A stretch of DNA of 64,000 nucleotides from assembly GCF_023554995.1 (NCBI RefSeq), contig NZ_JAMJPK010000004.1, positions 310,001 through 374,000 of the forward strand, given 5' to 3'. Each line of letters begins with the position of its first letter. The stretch's first letter is position 1. This document shows positions 25,903-33,386 of this stretch, one piece after another. Made by a program: the position numbers and the translations under genes. A model generated the notes under the pieces. That model did not search any database and had not been told where the DNA came from. It was given only the letters and a program-made list of their open reading frames with translations. This DNA comes from Halomonas gemina. GTDB taxonomy: Bacteria > Pseudomonadota > Gammaproteobacteria > Pseudomonadales > Halomonadaceae.

Positions 25903-26723
25903 GTCGCGGTTCCTACCAGCCGCAATGTGCCCTGTGCCTCGCCGTCGGGATCCGGGTCGTCGTCGTCCTGGTCCGTGGTGGTCCAGTCCTCGGCACCGTA
26001 GATCTCGGTCAGCATGGCCTCGTCGAGGCGCTCCGGGGCGTCGTCGACGACCATGCGGCCGGCGCGCAGGCCTATCAGGCGGTCGACGAACTGCTGGGCC
26101 AGCGGTACATCATGGATGTTGACGATGGCGGGCAGCTGGCGCTCGGCGCAGATCTCGGTGATCAGCCGCATGATCTGGCGGCTGGTCTTGGGATCGAGGC
26201 TCGCCGTGGGCTCGTCTACCAGCAGCAGTTCCGGTTCCTGGGCCAGGGCTCGGGCGATACCGACGCGCTGTCGCTGGCCGCCCGAGAGGGCGTCGGCGCG
26301 CTTGTCGGCGTGTTCGAGCAGCCCCACCCGGTCGAGCAGGCGGTAGGCATTCTCGATGTCACGGCCCGGGAAGCGTCGCGTGAAGCTGCGCCAGAAGGGG
26401 ACATAGCCCAGCCGCCCGGAGAGCACGTTCTCCATCACGGTCAGCCGCTCCACCAGGGCATACTCCTGGAAGATCATGCCGATGCGCCGCCGCGCCTGGC
26501 GCAGTTCACGGCTGCCCAGGCTGACCAGGTCGGTCTCGCCCAGTCGAATCGCGCCGCTGGAGGGTTCCACCAGGCGGTTGATGCAGCGGATCAGGGTCGA
26601 CTTGCCGGCGCCCGAGGGGCCGATCAGGCCCACGACCTGGCCCTGCGGTACCCGAAAGGTCACCTCGCGCAGGGCGGTGTCGCCGGCCGTATAGGTCTTG
26701 GTTAGCTGGTCGATGCTAAGCAC
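25899..26723 (-). CDS. phnC: phosphonate/phosphite-type ABC transporter ATP-binding protein
   Basis: A 274-residue ABC ATPase. Walker A is [10 protein letters not shown] (about residues 35-44), the signature is [15 protein letters not shown] (about 145-159), and Walker B is [12 protein letters not shown] (about 165-176). The closest named group is PhnC. The start is GTG at 26723. A C-terminal tail rich in Asp ([18 protein letters not shown]) is extra to the fold. It drives import through the two PhnE-like permeases. Confidence 0.93.
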   Translation of the reverse strand: MLSIDQLTKTYTAGDTALREVTFRVPQGQVVGLIGPSGAGKSTLIRCINRLVEPSSGAIRLGETDLVSLGSRELRQARRRIGMIFQEYALVERLTVMENVLSGRLGYVPFWRSFTRRFPGRDIENAYRLLDRVGLLEHADKRADALSGGQRQRVGIARALAQEPELLLVDEPTASLDPKTSRQIMRLITEICAERQLPAIVNIHDVPLAQQFVDRLIGLRAGRMVVDDAPERLDEAMLTEIYGAEDWTTTDQDDDDPDPDGEAQGTLRLVGTAT

Positions 26724-26769
26724 GTTGCAGGTTCTCCCCTACGTCTCGAATACGTCTCAACGACGCGAA

Positions 26770-26795
26770 GGCGCGGGCGACACGTCGCCCGCGCC
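26770..26795 (-). other. perfect 12-bp stem-loop between phnD and phnC
   Basis: GGCGCGGGCGAC and GTCGCCCGCGCC are separated by two bases, in the 88-base gap after the phnD stop codon. There is no T run on the transcribed strand. Such hairpins after a binding-protein gene usually stabilise its mRNA or thin out downstream transcription. Confidence 0.75.
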
Positions 26796-26811
26796 CTCCA
26801 TGGCATGACGC

Positions 26812-27780
26812 TCAGTTGCAGTCGTATTCGACCCCGTTGGCCTCATCGATCTGGCGGATCACCGCCCAGTGCTCCTGGAAGGTGATGGGGATGAATTGTT
26901 CTTCGCCGTTGCGACCGAACTCCTCCTCGAGGGCGCTGCCTTCCCACTCGAAGCTGAAGAAGGCCTCCTGGATCGCCTCCTGCAGCTCCGGCGCCAGGTT
27001 ATGGGCGGTGCCATAGCTGGTGGTGGGGAAGGTATCCGACTGGTAGAGCACCTCGAGCTGGTCGGCGTCGATCACGCCACGGTCGATCATGCGGTTCTTG
27101 ACCGAGTTGGCGACGGTGGCCACCGCGTAGTCCTGGTTGGCCACGCCCAGCACGGAGTTGTCGTGCTTGCCGGAGAAGTCGACCTCGTAGTCCTCGCCGG
27201 AGACCATGTCGAACTCCGAGGCCATCAGCGCGGTGGGCGCCTTGAAGCCGGAGTTGGAGGTCTCTGAGGTATGGGTCAGGGTGCGGCCGCGGATGTCCTC
27301 GATCTCGTCGATGCCGGAGCCGGGATGGGTGATGATCTCCATCTCGTAGCCGAAGCTGCCGTCCTCGGCGGCCATCATGGTGAAGGGGCGAAAGCCCGCA
27401 CAGGCCACGGCCAGGGGGTTGGAACCGGTATTGAAGCCGGCCACGTGGAGGCGCCCGGCCCGCATCGCCTCGATCTGGGCGGAATTGGACTGCACCGGGA
27501 AGAACTGCACCTGCTTGCCGGTGATCTCCTCCATGTGCTCGAGGAAACCGTCCCACACCTCGGCATAGACGGCGGGATCCTCCACCGGGGTGTAAGCGAA
27601 GACCAGGGTGTCCGGGTCGAGCCACTGGGACGTATCCTCGGGGATATCGGCCACCAGGTCGCCGTCGGCATCGGTGAAGCGCTCGCTCAGGGAGAAGCTT
27701 GCCTCGGCCTGGGAGACGGCGGCGGTGAGGGCGGCGACGGCGAAGCCGCCGGCGAGCAGGGAGCGGGTCAGGGTCTGCAT
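26812..27780 (-). CDS. phnD: phosphate/phosphite/phosphonate ABC transporter substrate-binding protein
   Basis: A 322-residue periplasmic binding protein of the PhnD family. A signal peptide spans about residues 1-26 (MQTLTRSLLAGGFAVAALTA, ending at AEA). Family segments include FAYTPVEDPAVYAEVWDGFL (about 54-73) and HTSETSNSGFKAP near 174. The ATG at 27780 gives the signal peptide; a longer reading to 27900 runs through the divergent promoter region. It is the first gene of phnD-C-E-E. The arsenite sensor AioX belongs to the same fold family, but its three arsenite-binding cysteines are not evident here. Confidence 0.88.
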   Translation of the reverse strand: MQTLTRSLLAGGFAVAALTAAVSQAEASFSLSERFTDADGDLVADIPEDTSQWLDPDTLVFAYTPVEDPAVYAEVWDGFLEHMEEITGKQVQFFPVQSNSAQIEAMRAGRLHVAGFNTGSNPLAVACAGFRPFTMMAAEDGSFGYEMEIITHPGSGIDEIEDIRGRTLTHTSETSNSGFKAPTALMASEFDMVSGEDYEVDFSGKHDNSVLGVANQDYAVATVANSVKNRMIDRGVIDADQLEVLYQSDTFPTTSYGTAHNLAPELQEAIQEAFFSFEWEGSALEEEFGRNGEEQFIPITFQEHWAVIRQIDEANGVEYDCN

Positions 27781-27959
27781 GGGAAACCACCTGTGTCGTG
27801 AGAAATGGACCACCGGGCTTATCCTGAAAGCTGCATGTGACAGCGGCGCTGCATGGAAATGGCGATCGGATGACGTCTGGATGACGATGCCGTGTCCCAC
27901 TCACCTCGGCGGGGCAAGCTGCTACTATCGCCGCCAGTTGCGTCAGCCTGGAGCCTGCC

Positions 27960-28574
27960 TTGACCGCATCCGTTTCCCTGCGCCTGGAGCGTATCGCCAT
28001 CGGCTCGCTCGTCGAGACGCGCCTGAGCGTGGCCCCCGGCGAGGTCCACTGCCTCTCGGGTCCCAGCGGCTCCGGCAAGAGCCGCCTGCTGCGCGCCGTG
28101 GCCGACCTCGAGCCCCACGCCGGCGAGGCGTGGCTGGGCGAGGTGGCCCAGGCCTCGTTACCGGCCCACGAGTGGCGCGCGCGGGTGATGCTGGTGCCGG
28201 CCGAGAGCCACTGGTGGGCGGACAGCGTGGGCGAGCATCTACCGCGGACCAGCCCCGCGGATCTCGCGGCGCTGGGCTTCACCCCCGAGGTGCTGGACTG
28301 GCAGGTGGCCAGGCTCTCCTCCGGCGAGAAGCAGCGCCTGGCGCTGCTGCGGGCGGTCAGCCGCGAACCGGCGGCGCTGCTGCTCGACGAGCCCACCGCC
28401 AACCTGGATGACGCCACCACCCGCCGGGTGGAGGCCTGGCTCGTGACGCGCATCCGCGAGCGCGGCTGGCCGGTGCTATGGGTCGCCCACGACCCCGCCC
28501 AGATCGCCCGGGTGGCGAGCCACCACTGGCGTATCGAGGGGAGCGAACTCCTGGAGGTGGCGTCATGGACGTGA
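27960..28574 (+). CDS. fetA: FetA/YbbL-type ABC ATPase
   Basis: A 204-residue ABC ATPase: Walker A GPSGSGKSRLL (about residues 36-46), signature LSSGEKQRLALLRAV (about 121-135), Walker B LLLDEPTANLDD (about 140-151). The size and the partner gene match FetA (YbbL), which with FetB is reported to export iron and protect against oxidative stress in E. coli. The start is TTG at 27960, supported by GGAG six bases upstream. It overlaps fetB by ten bases and diverges from phnD across 179 bases. Confidence 0.88.
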   Translation: MTASVSLRLERIAIGSLVETRLSVAPGEVHCLSGPSGSGKSRLLRAVADLEPHAGEAWLGEVAQASLPAHEWRARVMLVPAESHWWADSVGEHLPRTSPADLAALGFTPEVLDWQVARLSSGEKQRLALLRAVSREPAALLLDEPTANLDDATTRRVEAWLVTRIRERGWPVLWVAHDPAQIARVASHHWRIEGSELLEVASWT

Positions 28575-29368
28575 TCGCGCTGTCCTGGTGGCAGCTGGCC
28601 CTGGCGGCCCTGATGGTGGTGGCGCTGGCGGGCTGCACCGCCGCCCTGCGTCTGGGGATGGGCCGCAGCCTGCTGATCGCTGCGGCGCGCACCGTGATCC
28701 AGCTCACCCTGGTGGGGCTGGTGCTGGAGGCGCTGTTCGCTGCCGAACGGCTGGTGTGGGTGGCGCTGATGGCGCTGGGCATGCTGCTGATCGCCGGGCG
28801 CGAGGTGATGGCCCGCCAGAAGCGTCGCCTGCTGGGCGGCTGGGCCTTCGGCATCGGCACGCTGGCGATGTTTCTCTCCTCGTTCACGGTGACCGTGCTG
28901 ACGCTGACCGTGATCATCGGGCCCGAGCCCTGGTATCGCCCCCAGTACGCCATCCCGCTGCTGGGCATGATGCTCGGCAATACCATGACCGGGGTCGCCC
29001 TGGCGCTGGACCGCCTGACCGACACCGCCTGGCGCCAGCGCGCGGTGATCGAGAACCGGCTGATGCTGGGCCAGCGCTGGCAGGAGGCGGTCGGCGACAT
29101 TCGCCGCGAGGCGATGCGCAGCGGCCTGATGCCGATGATCAACGCCATGGCGGCGGCGGGGGTGGTCAGCCTGCCGGGCATGATGACCGGCCAGATACTG
29201 GCCGGGAGCCCGCCGGCGCTGGCGGTGAAGTATCAGATCCTGGTGATGTTCACCATCACCCTGGGGACCGGCTTCGGGACCCTGGCCGCGGTGGCCGCGG
29301 GCAGCCGGCGGCTGTTCGACGGTCGCGAACGGCTGCGACTGGATCGCCTGGCGGCCCCGCGACACTAG
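28565..29368 (+). CDS. fetB: FetB/YbbM-type membrane subunit
   Basis: A 267-residue membrane protein with about seven helices, the UPF0014/FetB family. Hallmarks are AARTVIQLTLVGLVLEALFA (about residues 40-59), MLGNTMTGVALALDRL (about 137-152) and LPGMMTGQILAGSPP (about 202-216). It forms an exporter with FetA. Substrate in this organism is not shown; iron is the characterised example. Confidence 0.9.
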   Translation: MDVIALSWWQLALAALMVVALAGCTAALRLGMGRSLLIAAARTVIQLTLVGLVLEALFAAERLVWVALMALGMLLIAGREVMARQKRRLLGGWAFGIGTLAMFLSSFTVTVLTLTVIIGPEPWYRPQYAIPLLGMMLGNTMTGVALALDRLTDTAWRQRAVIENRLMLGQRWQEAVGDIRREAMRSGLMPMINAMAAAGVVSLPGMMTGQILAGSPPALAVKYQILVMFTITLGTGFGTLAAVAAGSRRLFDGRERLRLDRLAAPRH

Positions 29369-29406
29369 GCGCGCCCGTCGACCTGTCGGGCAGGCGAGGG
29401 CGGTCG

Positions 29407-30372
29407 TCAGCCGCCAGGGGAATCCGGAATCAGCTTGCCCGGCACCCAGCTCAGGTAGGCCACCATGCCGAACAGCTCGACCAGCGACTGGAAGACGATG
29501 ACCACCACGGCGGCCTGCAAGGCGTCCGGCAGCGTCAGGGCCAGCGGCAGCATCACGAAGGAGTTGCGGGTGCCGAAGCTGAAGGCCAGGGTGCGGGCCC
29601 GGGATGCCTCGACTCGAAACAGTCGGCCGAGAAGCTTGCCCAGGCAGGCCGCAAAGAACAGGTAGGCGATGAACACCGCCAGGACCTGAAGCAGGACATC
29701 GGAGAGTTCGATCACGGTGGTGATCTGCGAGGCCGCAATCACCAGCACCACCAGGGCCAGAAGCGGGACCGGCAGGACGCCCAGGCCATGGATCAGTCGC
29801 CTCGCCTGTTGGTATCGCGCGGCCAGGCGTTCGGTGACCCATGCCAGCAGCAGGGGGGCGAGGATGAGGCCGGCGAAGGCGCCGATCAGGTGGGAGCCGA
29901 CGGCGAGGCGCAGCCAGGCTTCGCCGAGGAACAGCCAAAGGTAGAGCGGCAGGGCAAGCAGCTGCACCAGCAGCAGCAGGGGCGCGGCGGTGATGGCCCG
30001 TGCCGTATCCCCCTTGCCGAGATGGGTGAAACTGATGAACCAGTCGGTACAGGGCACCAGCAGCACCAGCAATATGCCCGCCTGAATGGCCGGCGTCAGC
30101 GGCAGTCCCGTTACCACCCCGCCCACCGCCAGCGGGATCACCAAGAAGTTGCCGATCAGCAGGGCACAGAGGAAACGCCAGTCCCTGAAGCCATCCGCGA
30201 TTCGGACCAGGGGAATCTGGGTGAAGGTCGCATACAGCAGCCCTCCCAGCAGCGGCCAGAGGCCTCCCTCGAGCACGCTGGCCAGGCCGGGGCTGGCCAT
30301 GCCGAGTCCCAGGCCCGCCACGATGCACAGCAGGTAGATCCAGGACTGATAGCGCTCCATCCCCTCGCGCAT
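29407..30372 (-). CDS. arsenic resistance permease of the ACR3/BASS superfamily (second efflux protein)
   Basis: A 321-residue protein with ten hydrophobic helices and a conserved Cys in LLVPCTDWFISFTHLGKGD (about residues 104-122), the position of the transport Cys of ACR3. It is distinct from the acr3 gene at 21054 and belongs to the group commonly annotated arsenic resistance protein. The ATG at 30372 has GGAGGAG upstream. It is convergent with fetB (38 bases). Arsenite efflux is likely but another substrate is possible. Confidence 0.8.
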   Translation of the reverse strand: MREGMERYQSWIYLLCIVAGLGLGMASPGLASVLEGGLWPLLGGLLYATFTQIPLVRIADGFRDWRFLCALLIGNFLVIPLAVGGVVTGLPLTPAIQAGILLVLLVPCTDWFISFTHLGKGDTARAITAAPLLLLVQLLALPLYLWLFLGEAWLRLAVGSHLIGAFAGLILAPLLLAWVTERLAARYQQARRLIHGLGVLPVPLLALVVLVIAASQITTVIELSDVLLQVLAVFIAYLFFAACLGKLLGRLFRVEASRARTLAFSFGTRNSFVMLPLALTLPDALQAAVVVIVFQSLVELFGMVAYLSWVPGKLIPDSPGG

Positions 30373-30491
30373 GGTAGGTCTCCTCCTCGCGCCATGACCG
30401 TCATGGGCAGTGCCTCGGCATGGTCATTGTCTCGAGCAGACAGGCCGGACGCTATCATCGTGATCACGGAGCCGGCAGGCGGCGCTGAGCG

Positions 30492-31262
30492 TCAGGTCGC
30501 CGTCGGGCCAGCCAGGAAGGGCAGCAGGGCAGCGATCAGCCGTTCGGGGCATTCGCGATGAGGCACGTGGCCGCAGTCGGCCAGGACATGTGGCTCGGCG
30601 GGCCCGGGGGTGAGCGAGGCAATACGCTCGGGCTGGGCCCGCGAGCCGTACTCGTCGTGCTCGCCGTGGATCGTCAGGGTCGGGCAGGCCACCCGCTGCA
30701 GGGCAGGGTCCAGCGTCCAGTCGGCGAAGGCCTCGGAGTGCCAGGTGTCGACCCAACTGCGCAGGACCCAGTCGGCCTTGTCGCCATGGTATTTCGCCAG
30801 GCGCGCCATGGCGGCGGGGTGCTGGAAGGCCTGCTCCGCCCCGCGGATGCCGGCGAGAGTGCGGGGCTCGGTGAAGGCCTGGGCCGCCACCGTGACCAGC
30901 GCCTCGCAGCCGTCGGCATGCCGGCCGGCGATCTCGACCGCCATGCTACCGCCCACGCTATGGCCGAGAACCACGAAGCGTTCGATCCCGAAGTGCTCGC
31001 GTAGCGCGCCGAAGACCTCTGCCTCGTCGGCGATGAAGCTGGCGGGTTGAGGCCCCGGGTAAGGCGCCGACTCCCCGTAGCCGAGACGGTCGTAGGCAAT
31101 CACTTCCCGGCCGCTGGCCGCGGCAAGCCTGGCGGGAAACGCCCGCCACAGCGCCACGCAGCCCAGCGAGTCGTGCAGCAGCACGATGGGGCTGCGCGTT
31201 GCCTTTGCCGTCTCGGGACGCCAGCGGGCGGCATACAGGCCGCCCGCCGGAGTGTCGAGCAT
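30492..31262 (-). CDS. alpha/beta hydrolase
   Basis: A 256-residue alpha/beta hydrolase. The nucleophile elbow is GHSVGGSM (about residues 92-99) and the catalytic His is in ADCGHVPHRECPER near the C-terminus, with an acid in HGEHDEYGS. The substrate is unknown. The start at 31262 has GGAG upstream; ATG 31274 is an alternative, four residues longer. It follows the thiolase gene by about 25 bases and is probably co-transcribed with it, so a role in acyl-CoA or ester breakdown is plausible. Confidence 0.85.
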   Translation of the reverse strand: MLDTPAGGLYAARWRPETAKATRSPIVLLHDSLGCVALWRAFPARLAAASGREVIAYDRLGYGESAPYPGPQPASFIADEAEVFGALREHFGIERFVVLGHSVGGSMAVEIAGRHADGCEALVTVAAQAFTEPRTLAGIRGAEQAFQHPAAMARLAKYHGDKADWVLRSWVDTWHSEAFADWTLDPALQRVACPTLTIHGEHDEYGSRAQPERIASLTPGPAEPHVLADCGHVPHRECPERLIAALLPFLAGPTAT

Positions 31263-31287
31263 GATGCTCTCCATCAGTCGATCAGTC

Positions 31288-32475
31288 CTAATCCACCAGT
31301 TCCACGGCCACGGCGGTGGCCTCGCCGCCGCCGATGCACAGGCTGGCGATGCCACGCTTGCCGCCCTTGGTGCGCAGGGCATGGATCAAGGTAGCGATGA
31401 TCCGCGAGCCGGTGGAGCCGATGGGATGGCCCTGGGCGCAGGCGCCGCCGAAGACGTTGACCTTGTCGTGGGGCAGGCCCAGGTCGTCCATCGCCATCAG
31501 GGTGACCACCGCAAAGGCCTCGTTGATCTCGAAGAGGTCGACGTCATCCACGCCCCAGTCGAGTTGCTTCATGAGCTTGTCGATGGCGCCGACCGGGGCG
31601 ATGGTGAATTCGCTCGGGTGGCGCGAATGGGTGCTGTGGCCCAGCATCCGCGCGATCGGCTTGGCGCCCAGGCGGTCGGCCGCCGACTGGCTGGCCAGGA
31701 TCAGCGCCGAGGCGCCATCGGAGATGGAGCTCGAGTTGGCAGCGGTGATGGTGCCGTCCTTGGCGAAGGCGGGGCGCAGCGAGCGGATCTTGTCGAGCTT
31801 GGCCTGGAAGGGCTGCTCGTCATGGTCCACGACGCTCTCGCCCTGGCGGCTGGTGACGGTGACCGGTGCCATCTCGGCCTTGAGGTGGCCGGCGTTGGTG
31901 GCCTCCATGGCGCGTTCCAGCGAGGCAATGGCGAAGTCATCCAGGCGCTCGCGGCCGTAGCCCCGATCGCTGGCGACGTCCTGGGCGAAGACGCCCATCA
32001 GCTTGCCGGTCTCGGCGTCCTCCAGGCCATCGAGGAACATGTGGTCCTTGAGCTCGCCATGGCCCAGGCGATAGCCGGCACGGGCCTTGGTCAGCACATG
32101 GGGGGCGTTGGACATGGACTCCATGCCGCCGGCCAGCATCACCTCGCCGCTGCCGGCGCGGATCAGGTCGTGGGCCAGCATGGTGGCCTTCATGCCCGAG
32201 CCGCACAGCTTGTTGATGGTGGTGGCGCCGATGGCGTCGGGAATGCCGGCCTGGCGCATGGCCTGGCGCGCCGGGCCCTGCTTGACGCCGGCCGGCAGCA
32301 CGCAGCCCATGATGCCCTCGTCGATGCTGTCGGCGCTGATGCCGGCGCGCTCGATGGCCGCTTGGATCGCCGTAGCCCCCAGCTGCGGGGCGGTAAGGCT
32401 GGCGAGGCTGCCCAGCATGCCGCCCATGGGCGTGCGTGCGGCAGAGAGGAAGACAATATCGTTGGACTGGCTCAT
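31288..32475 (-). CDS. acetyl-CoA C-acyltransferase (thiolase)
   Basis: A 395-residue thiolase with catalytic Cys in NKLCGSGMKA (about residues 87-96), His in QGHPIGSTGS near 352 and the C-terminal Cys in CIGGGEA. It completes beta-oxidation or isoleucine/ketone breakdown by thiolysis. The ATG at 32475 has an adequate ribosome site; the reading to 32715 runs back over the TetR gene and is rejected. It diverges from the TetR regulator, with the TetR operator candidate 116 bases upstream of its start. Confidence 0.92.
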   Translation of the reverse strand: MSQSNDIVFLSAARTPMGGMLGSLASLTAPQLGATAIQAAIERAGISADSIDEGIMGCVLPAGVKQGPARQAMRQAGIPDAIGATTINKLCGSGMKATMLAHDLIRAGSGEVMLAGGMESMSNAPHVLTKARAGYRLGHGELKDHMFLDGLEDAETGKLMGVFAQDVASDRGYGRERLDDFAIASLERAMEATNAGHLKAEMAPVTVTSRQGESVVDHDEQPFQAKLDKIRSLRPAFAKDGTITAANSSSISDGASALILASQSAADRLGAKPIARMLGHSTHSRHPSEFTIAPVGAIDKLMKQLDWGVDDVDLFEINEAFAVVTLMAMDDLGLPHDKVNVFGGACAQGHPIGSTGSRIIATLIHALRTKGGKRGIASLCIGGGEATAVAVELVD

Positions 32476-32590
32476 GGGGTTCTCCCGGTGTGGCGTGATG
32501 GCCCCGGGTGGGGCCGCATTGTCATTGTGGCCGTGATCTCGGACGGCGCCGCGTTGACCCGTCCGCGGGGCTGTGGTCTTCTCAGGGTCA

Positions 32591-32608
32591 ACCAAGCAAG
32601 CGCTAGTG
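32591..32608. promoter_or_regulatory. TetR-type operator, site 1
   Basis: ACCAAGC-AAGC-GCTAGTG, an imperfect palindrome ten bases before the TetR gene start, between divergent tetR and thiolase genes. It shares the half-site pattern ACCwAGC-N4-GCTwGkk with site 2 at 33313-33330. The position fits autoregulation plus control of the thiolase operon. Confidence 0.65.
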
Positions 32609-32617
32609 TTAAACTCG

Positions 32618-33196
32618 ATGAATGTAATGAATGACTCGCCGCGTCGCAAGGAGCTGACCCGCCAGGCCGCCCAGCTGTTCGTCCAGGAAGGCTTCGACCG
32701 GACGACGGTGCGCATGCTGGCTCAGGAGATGGGCATCAAGTCCGGCAGCCTCTTCCACCACTTCCGCGACAAGCAGGAGATCCTGGCGGCGGTGATCGAG
32801 GAGGGCACCCAGAACGCCCTGGTCATCGCGAAGGCGGCCCTCGAACAGTGCGACAATTCTGCCGAGGCACGGTTGCAGGCCATGGCGCGAGCGCATCTCG
32901 AGACCCTGCTCACCGACCGCAATGCGCACGTGGTTGCCCTCTACGAGTGGCGCCGCCTCGACCCCGAGGCCCGGGACCACCTGAGCCACCTGCGCGATGC
33001 CTACGAGGCGCTGTGGGAAGAGGTGATCGACGCGGCCCTGGCCGAGGGGCTGATCCATGGCGACCGCTTCCTGGTGGCCCGCTTCGTGATGGGGGCGCTC
33101 AACTGGACGGTACGCTGGTACGACCCCGCCGGCCCGCGCTCCCCGGATGACCTGGCCCACGAGCTGGTCGCCATGATCACCCACCGGCCCGCCTGA
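32618..33196 (+). CDS. TetR family transcriptional regulator of the acyl-CoA gene cluster
   Basis: A 192-residue TetR protein. The HTH is at about residues 10-56 (LTRQAAQLFVQEGFDRTTVR; MGIKSGSLFHHFRDKQEIL). The C-terminal ligand domain would bind an effector, by context an acyl-CoA. ATG at 32627 is an alternative start. Genes on both sides (thiolase-hydrolase leftward, acyl-CoA synthetase rightward) carry matching operators, so it probably controls both. Confidence 0.9.
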   Translation: MNVMNDSPRRKELTRQAAQLFVQEGFDRTTVRMLAQEMGIKSGSLFHHFRDKQEILAAVIEEGTQNALVIAKAALEQCDNSAEARLQAMARAHLETLLTDRNAHVVALYEWRRLDPEARDHLSHLRDAYEALWEEVIDAALAEGLIHGDRFLVARFVMGALNWTVRWYDPAGPRSPDDLAHELVAMITHRPA

Positions 33197-33312
33197 CTCT
33201 CTGACGCCGGTGGACCGCTTTGATACGTCATCGATTCCGCCACGCTCGACCATCGTCTAGTCCCCTCCTGCCGTTCAGGGGTTGCCCCGTTCCTCGGGAG
33301 CCTCTAGCTTGT

Positions 33313-33330
33313 ACCAAGCGCTTGCTAGGT
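33313..33330 (+). promoter_or_regulatory. TetR-type operator, site 2
   Basis: ACCAAGC-GCTT-GCTAGGT, a near-perfect palindrome 57 bases before the acyl-CoA synthetase start. Its last T is the first base of a possible -35 element (TTGACG at 33330). It is the better match of the two operators in this cluster. Confidence 0.7.
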
Positions 33331-33386
33331 TGACGCTTACGTTAACTGAACATCTACAACAAGCACAAACCGCGAGAGGGCAGTAC

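Noticed and set aside
27781..27959. Possible Pho box before phnD (CTGTCAC followed by CTTTCAG-like sequence)
   Set aside because: The second half is out of register with the 11-base period and matches poorly.
26999..30328. A minus-strand open frame of over 1000 codons spanning phnD and fetAB
   Set aside because: It crosses genes on both strands and a promoter region, and is rich in Arg/Pro/Gly; a composition artefact.
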